From assembly GCA_036346255.1 (NCBI GenBank), contig CM070619.1, positions 44,271,564-44,335,563 of the forward strand: a DNA stretch of 64,000 nucleotides, written 5' to 3'. The stretch is from Ampelocalamus luodianensis (Eukaryota > Streptophyta > Magnoliopsida > Poales > Poaceae). Under the pieces are notes generated by a model. That model was not told the origin of the DNA. It did no database searches and saw nothing but the letters and a program-made list of their open reading frames with translations. A program made the position numbers and the translations under genes. Every line of letters starts with the position of its first letter. Within the stretch, counting starts at the first letter, position 1. Below, one piece after another: positions 58,604 through 64,000 of the stretch.

Positions 58604-59500
58604 AGCTTCTTGAGTCAGGCTCTGCAGCAGCATACCATCAAGCCGCACAGGACAACGGGCAGAGCCAACAAAGTGATCAACACGACAAGGTTGTTCAGCT
58701 CACTGGCATCTTGGTCTCACATCTTCTCTCAGCAGCTCAGTCTACACTGTCCCACCGTGCGCATGGCCGTAAATTGGGTGTTCGACTGTTATGTAGCTGA
58801 GAGAGAGAGGCGGGTGGCAGAGGCGGATCCAGATTAAAAAATGAGCGGGGTACGATTGAGCTGTCGGAGTACCTCTGCTGAGTTGAGTGGAGACACAAAT
58901 GATCAGACATTAGGCTACTCCAATAAAAACTAAAATTTGAGTCTGGCCTTCACTCAAGTTATTCAACCTTTTTTTTTGGGTCCACCCCTAAGTGGTGGTT
59001 CAAGTGATTGACCTGCAACCAACTGAAGAAAATGCCGTCAACCATAAACACCCAAGGTAATTGATGGCGGTCTCGGAGGATGGTAACAAAGCAAGAGGAA
59101 GAGAGTTAGGGAGGATACATGCAAAACAGATTATTCTAATTCTTGCAAAACCTATGGCGCACACGTGTGCTTGTTTAGTCTTAATTATCAGCAAAGGGAC
59201 TATCTGGGTTTGGTCACAGGGCGCGCAGACCACTCGTTGGACAACCGAAGCATGCACATGGCCAAGGCACCGTCTATTGAGTGCGCGAGTGCCAAGCACC
59301 TCATCCTAGATGATATATTATTTTTTTTTGACAAACCGAGCACCCGATTCGCAGTTCGTTTAGACCACTGTGTTTCTTGTGGCGTGATCTACAAAACAAG
59401 ACCATGTTGGATGACGCATGTTTTAGCTAATGTGAATCAAGTTGGGAAGAATTTATGTTCGAAAACGATTTCTTGGTCTATTGTTGTGTAGGTGGCTTGG
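58604..59500. other. No gene recognised
   Basis: Short frames at 58589-58837 and 59165-59491 have no motif. Poly(T) runs at about 58970 and 59330 may be remnants of retroposed tails. Confidence 0.45.
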
Positions 59501-60294
59501 AATCAACAACGGTCAACGGTGAGGATGATCGGGACTAGGCTAGGAGAGCTAAAGTCCAGATCGATTGACGATGCTAGGTGAAGTCATTGAACTCAAGTAT
59601 AGCGCAAGATGAACAATGATGATCGAACGGGAGGTTTGGTGCGATGGGTTGCATCGAGTGGCATATGGGTCGAGGCAAGTGTCACGGTGGTACCGGTGAG
59701 AGCTGGATGGGAGAGACCTGCTGATATGAAGAGAGTCGTTGATAAACCTACAAACAGCGAAACATGGGATTGCTTCACGATGATTAGGCTCGGTCTTCAA
59801 AGAATGATCGAGAAGGGGTATTTTGGTATCTTTGTCAAAATACCGGGTTGGTCACATTTGGAGAAACCACGATGCAAAACGGCGCAAGGAGAGACAATTT
59901 AGGTTAAGTGAAGATAGAGATCACAAAGAGACGGATTCAGGAAGCCCGATTCATCATCCGCTTTGAGAACTGTGCGTAAGTGTATACTCGTTTGTGTGTG
60001 GACTTAATGGGCACTCGATAAGATTTTCTATCTTGACCTGGCCTCCACTATAAAAGGAAAGGGTGCAGGATTTGCACCTCTTGGGTCTTCCTAAGAAGAA
60101 ACCCTAATGTGTGATTTGAGCAAAGTGGAGTAGAGGAGGTTAGTGTTTGATGGAGATGAATTTATTGAGTGCTCAAGTGTTTGAGTTTTTGTCATCCATG
60201 ATGAAGTGACTGTAAACCAATAATCTTTTGAATTAATTCAAGCAAGATTTCCTCCAAGTTGAGTTCTCTCATGTTCTTGCTCTCTCTTTGATGT
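59500..60294 (+). repeat. LTR-like promoter segment of another retroelement
   Basis: A TATA box (CTATAAAAGGAAAGG, about 60049-60063) is followed by 'GAAACCCTAATGTG' and a leader that ends in alternating short motifs, the layout of an LTR promoter and leader. The solo LTR at 60295 interrupts it; the reading on the other side (63342 onward) continues in similar style. I could not find its start or a PBS, so family is open. Confidence 0.4.
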
Positions 60295-63200
60295 TGTCAG
60301 GACCCGGATTAACACATCTCAAACCCTCTGTATTCTAAACTAGTCTCATGATCGTTAACTAGCTCACACGGTGAAAAATCGATGTAATACTACCCATTCA
60401 ACAAATTAACTAAAAGATAGCAAAATACTAATAAATAGTAATAACTGGACCTTATGATCAACATTTACTTAACTTGTCATGCATGGCTTAAGAAACAAAT
60501 GAAACATGTGCAAAAAAAGGATAACTTGTGGTGGCCATTCGACATGCCTACATGCAATTGAGTTGGGAGCGCATCCTAATTTGCAAAGTCTTAAAAGTAC
60601 TACTCCTCGAAAGGTCTTGAGTAATCGACCCTTGTTCAATTGAGCAACAATGTTGAAAGTCGTGAGTACATACAGTACTCAACAAGTCATAGGGAATAGT
60701 ATGCAACTAATATTCACGCATGGCTTTATAAAAAAAATAGCCATATTGTTCGTTTGCAAAAAGCAAGTGTTGAAAGTAAATACAATAAGTAAATTGTAAA
60801 GAGTATTTGAAAAATATAATAAATAATGAGTAAACAATTGCTTTGAAACAACTAGTGAATCTCCAATTTACTTTTCAATCAAACCACCAAGTGAACATCC
60901 CATCCACCAAGTAAATATCTCATTCACCTTCCAATCATTTTTTATAAAAACTCTATACCTCATTTGAAATCCCAAAGCATTATCTATAACCATGGACACA
61001 AACTATTCAAACAGTTTACGCTCTGCAATGGTTGTACAACTTACCCATAAGATACAATCAACTCATCATGTCTAACATAACGCCATACGAATGTATGCGA
61101 CCCAGTTCTGTCCACTAAAGTTTCAACACCGAATGTCATCGCAACTAGACAGGGCCCCCCTCTTGTGATGTGTGAGTATACATCCATTCTGGAACCCACA
61201 CTACCACAATAAAACCGAAATTGAGATATTGCAAATTAATAAGCCAGGTTCATCCTATACTAGACATGTGGTTGTACGATATGACCCAGTTCAATGGCGT
61301 ACAAGATTAAATCTTTAACAATTCACCCAGGCGAGACCACCTCATTCCATTACGCGAATGACACGATCACTCGCTTGAGCATAAAATCATTTTGTTTAAC
61401 CAAACCAATGACAATCTCTGCCATGTCACACAATTTTATAACAGACGCATCACACCACAACTTGTACAACATTAGCATCCCACCACAAGTTGTACAATAG
61501 TGGTATCGCACCAAAATTTTGTATATCATTAAGTCAAATTATCATAATTGATTATGTGAACATGAGCCCATCGTATAACTAAGCATGACTAAGTATCCCT
61601 ACGACAACTCATGTTGGTGATACAAATATTTTCAACTAGTAATGACCATCCTGTGGTGACAAAGGATTCATGGTATTCAAAATAATCAAGGTGCTATAAT
61701 GACAAATAGGTGATTAACTACTCCTAAAAACAGTTGATATAAAAGTAGCACTCAATTTGATATAAAACAATATAAACTTTTAAAAATATAGGTTCAATAT
61801 GATCAAAGGATTACGACTTGCCTTGGCCTTATTCAGTTACTACACTTTGGTTTTCAAATCTTGCTCCTGCTCCTGCTCTTGCTCCTTGAAAAATGTTGTC
61901 TAAACGAGACAGAAAACGAATGAAACACAAATAAATTCAAAAATAATAAAAATAATAAAATCCAAAACTAACAAAACCAGCACCGAAAGAAAGAGCTTGA
62001 TTTTATATGAATTTAGGAACTTGAACGAGCTGAATCTGGGTTTGGACGAAGGAGAATAGGCTCTCAAGATTCAACCGAGAGAAATCTGAAAAATAAAGAG
62101 GAGAGAGGGTACTATGGTCGATGTGTGGTCTGCTAGATTTTCGGATTTTTGGAATAAAAGAAAATTCAGAAAAATCTTGAGAGGCTGACAAGTTGGCCAT
62201 GGTCCATGGACCAAGTCCAGGAAGCGGCTCGGGTTCATGGTAGACCGAGTGCATGGAATAGGACAATAACTGGTGGGGTCCACGTGTCGATGACACGATC
62301 CACGGTGGACTGAGTCCACGCGACTAGGACTTGGGGTTGCTGGCATGGCAGCTGACGCCGCAGACACGTCAATGGCGATAGCAGCGGAGCACGGGAACTA
62401 AGGGTTCCGGCAACACGAGGCCCGACAGAGTTGGTGGGTGGCACAATGGAGAGAGGGTGCGACAGGGAACACTCCGGGACTTGTGACAAGGCTGAGAAAG
62501 GATGGAGGTGGTCGTGGCAAGCTCGAAGCGGCGGTGGGATTCGGTCTTCGATGAAGTCGGGGCTCCAGGGACGCTTTGGCAAAACTGAGGAGCCAACGGG
62601 CTAGATCAGGGCACAGGCGGCCTTATGGTGGCAGCGGCGAAACATGAAGCGCACTAGCGGGGGCGAAAGATGATGGTGAAGACGACGGTGGAGGCGGCGA
62701 CAAGCTGGATTGCGGTGACTTTGTGACAACTCCAAGGCAATCGCTAGGCTTTCCGAGTGCGCCACGTTGCGGGTGCGAAAAGAGGAGTTGGGCGGCTTTA
62801 AAGGCGAGCGCGACCGCAGTGGAGATGGCGACAGCACCATGCGGGAGAAGGGGTCTAGGAAGAAGATGAAGGTGATCGGCTAACAAGCGGGGCCATAGGT
62901 CAGCGGTAGCGAGGGCAAAAGCGGACTGGGCTGCGGGAGTGGACCGAGTGGCTGGGCTGGCGCAGAGCGAGGCGCAAGCGGGGAAAAATGGCAGGGTAGG
63001 CCGGCGGGGACAGGGAAAAGGGATTGGTCAGACCAAATTTGTCCCAAGGAGATTTTAGAAAAAAAGAAAGGATTTTATAATTTCAAAAATTGGATTAAAT
63101 CAAGTTGAGCTGAAAGAAATAGCAAATAAACTCCAAAAATTCCAAGAAAAATGTAGAAAATACTCTGGAACCCGAGGAATTAAAATAAAAAGGTTTTGAA

Positions 63201-63341
63201 TTTAATTGATGTTTAGATTGTCCACATTAAATGCTTTTAATTTCTAAAAAATTTAAATTAAGCTTTAAATTAACCGAGAAAATTCAAATAATTGTTTTTA
63301 TTTTGAAAGGCTTCCAAAGAGCTCAAAATTGGGATGTTACA
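60295..63341 (-). mobile_element. Solo LTR, 3047 bp, near-TSD GATGT/GATGC
   Basis: On - it begins TGTAACATCCCAATTTTGAG and ends ATCCGGGTCCTGACA. It is the same family as the 9260-12374 LTR. Flanking 5-mers GATGT (60290-60294) and GATGC (63342-63346) differ at one base, consistent with an old insertion. The GC-rich leader is at 62250-63000. The conserved palindrome is decayed here (CTATTCAAACAG, 61003-61014). No internal domain is present. Confidence 0.82.
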
Positions 63342-64000
63342 GATGCCTTTTGGGATTTTGTATGTTCTTTTGGTTTTCTTAGGGCTTTTGCTGTGATCTA
63401 GCTTGCTACGACGTGTGGGAATCCATCTAGGATTATCTTAATCATCATCTACCCACGAGCAAGTTTTTTTTTTTATTTTGAAAGTTCGAATTTCCTCGGT
63501 TCTTGTGCCCTCTTGATCTCATACGAAAAATTCGTGGAACTTTGGCCTCGATCGTCCCGATCGTCAATTGGAATAGGTTCATGATCTTCTTGATAAGTTA
63601 TGTTTAAAATTTCAGGGGATTTAGATTACAGATTTGGAAGTTATGTTGTTTTGTGATCTTCGCGATCGTTGCTGCTGCACTCGCTATGGCTCGATCGCAC
63701 CGATCAAAGTTAGGCGATTAGACCAGCCCTGTGCCGTGTTGAGGTATTTTGCCTCGGGGATTGTCGGGTTCAACACAATACTTCAGTTGTGCAAGTGTTT
63801 ATGATCTTCTTAGCTTCTATAGCTACTAAGGTGAAAAAGAAGTTAAACTCCAGCGGGATCGAAAAAGAGCAGTGCTCCTATTCAACCCTTTTAGTCGCTG
63901 TTCCGTCCAACATGCATAATTCCACAGACAATGTCTCCTTGGCCAATCTGTTTATTGGCAGTAGCAAACTAAGGCGGAACATTGGACGATGTGGGCAACC
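63342..64000 (+). other. Continuation of the interrupted leader; no gene
   Basis: 'CTTAGGGCTTTTGCTGTGATC' and following text look like the downstream part of the leader begun at about 60050. A frame near 63830-63990 might be the start of a gag-like region, but no domain is visible before the window ends. Confidence 0.3.

Overview
The window is repeat-dense plant nuclear DNA, most likely from a grass (Poaceae). The support is chromodomain Ty3 elements with multi-kilobase GC-rich LTRs that begin TGTAAC, a Tat-lineage Ty3 element, a PIF/Harbinger element, a hAT, Stowaway/Tourist/Mutator-type MITEs and LINE pieces, with no intact host gene. Species cannot be assigned from sequence alone. Every large coding segment recognised belongs to a mobile element, and nearly all are broken by stops, frameshifts or nested insertions.

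Layout. (1) 1-12374: the 3' part of a Tekay/Del-like chromovirus on +, cut by two solo LTRs (543-2821 in reverse transcriptase, 4457-8632 in integrase) and ending in a chromodomain, polypurine tract and a 3.1-kb LTR. (2) 12375-15239: LTR fragments and a poly(A)-tailed non-LTR insertion. (3) 15240-30279: a decayed PIF/Harbinger element (transposase C-terminus, Myb-like partner ORF, right terminal repeat). It is split by a complete 11.5-kb non-autonomous LARD-type retrotransposon on - (15519-26983, LTRs about 4.57 kb, TSD GTTCT). (4) 30283-33841: two Mutator-like MITEs with 9-bp TSDs, then a hAT transposase remnant. (5) 33842-51002: a Tat-lineage Ty3 element on -, with gag, protease, RT, plant-type extra RNase H, integrase and a long spliced gene on the opposite strand. 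A 4.3-kb solo LTR (37937-42232) sits in one of that gene's introns. (6) 51003-64000: an LTR relic, a duplicated signal-peptide-like exon, Stowaway and Tourist-like MITEs, LINE fragments, a promoter-like LTR piece and a 3.0-kb solo LTR (60295-63341).

The most interesting material is in the Tat element. It carries an antisense, intron-containing gene with its own TATA box. Arrays of short palindromes (TCGTA, about 8 nt, TACGA) lie in both LTRs and in that gene's introns, and their outer stem bases change in matched pairs. Two further patterns run through the TGTAAC-type LTRs: a conserved 12-bp palindrome CTATTCGAATAG beside a GTCC/GGAC hairpin, and a short acidic/Gln-rich exon-like segment behind a good splice acceptor. 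The LARD keeps a chromodomain relic next to its polypurine tract, which ties it to a chromovirus parent.
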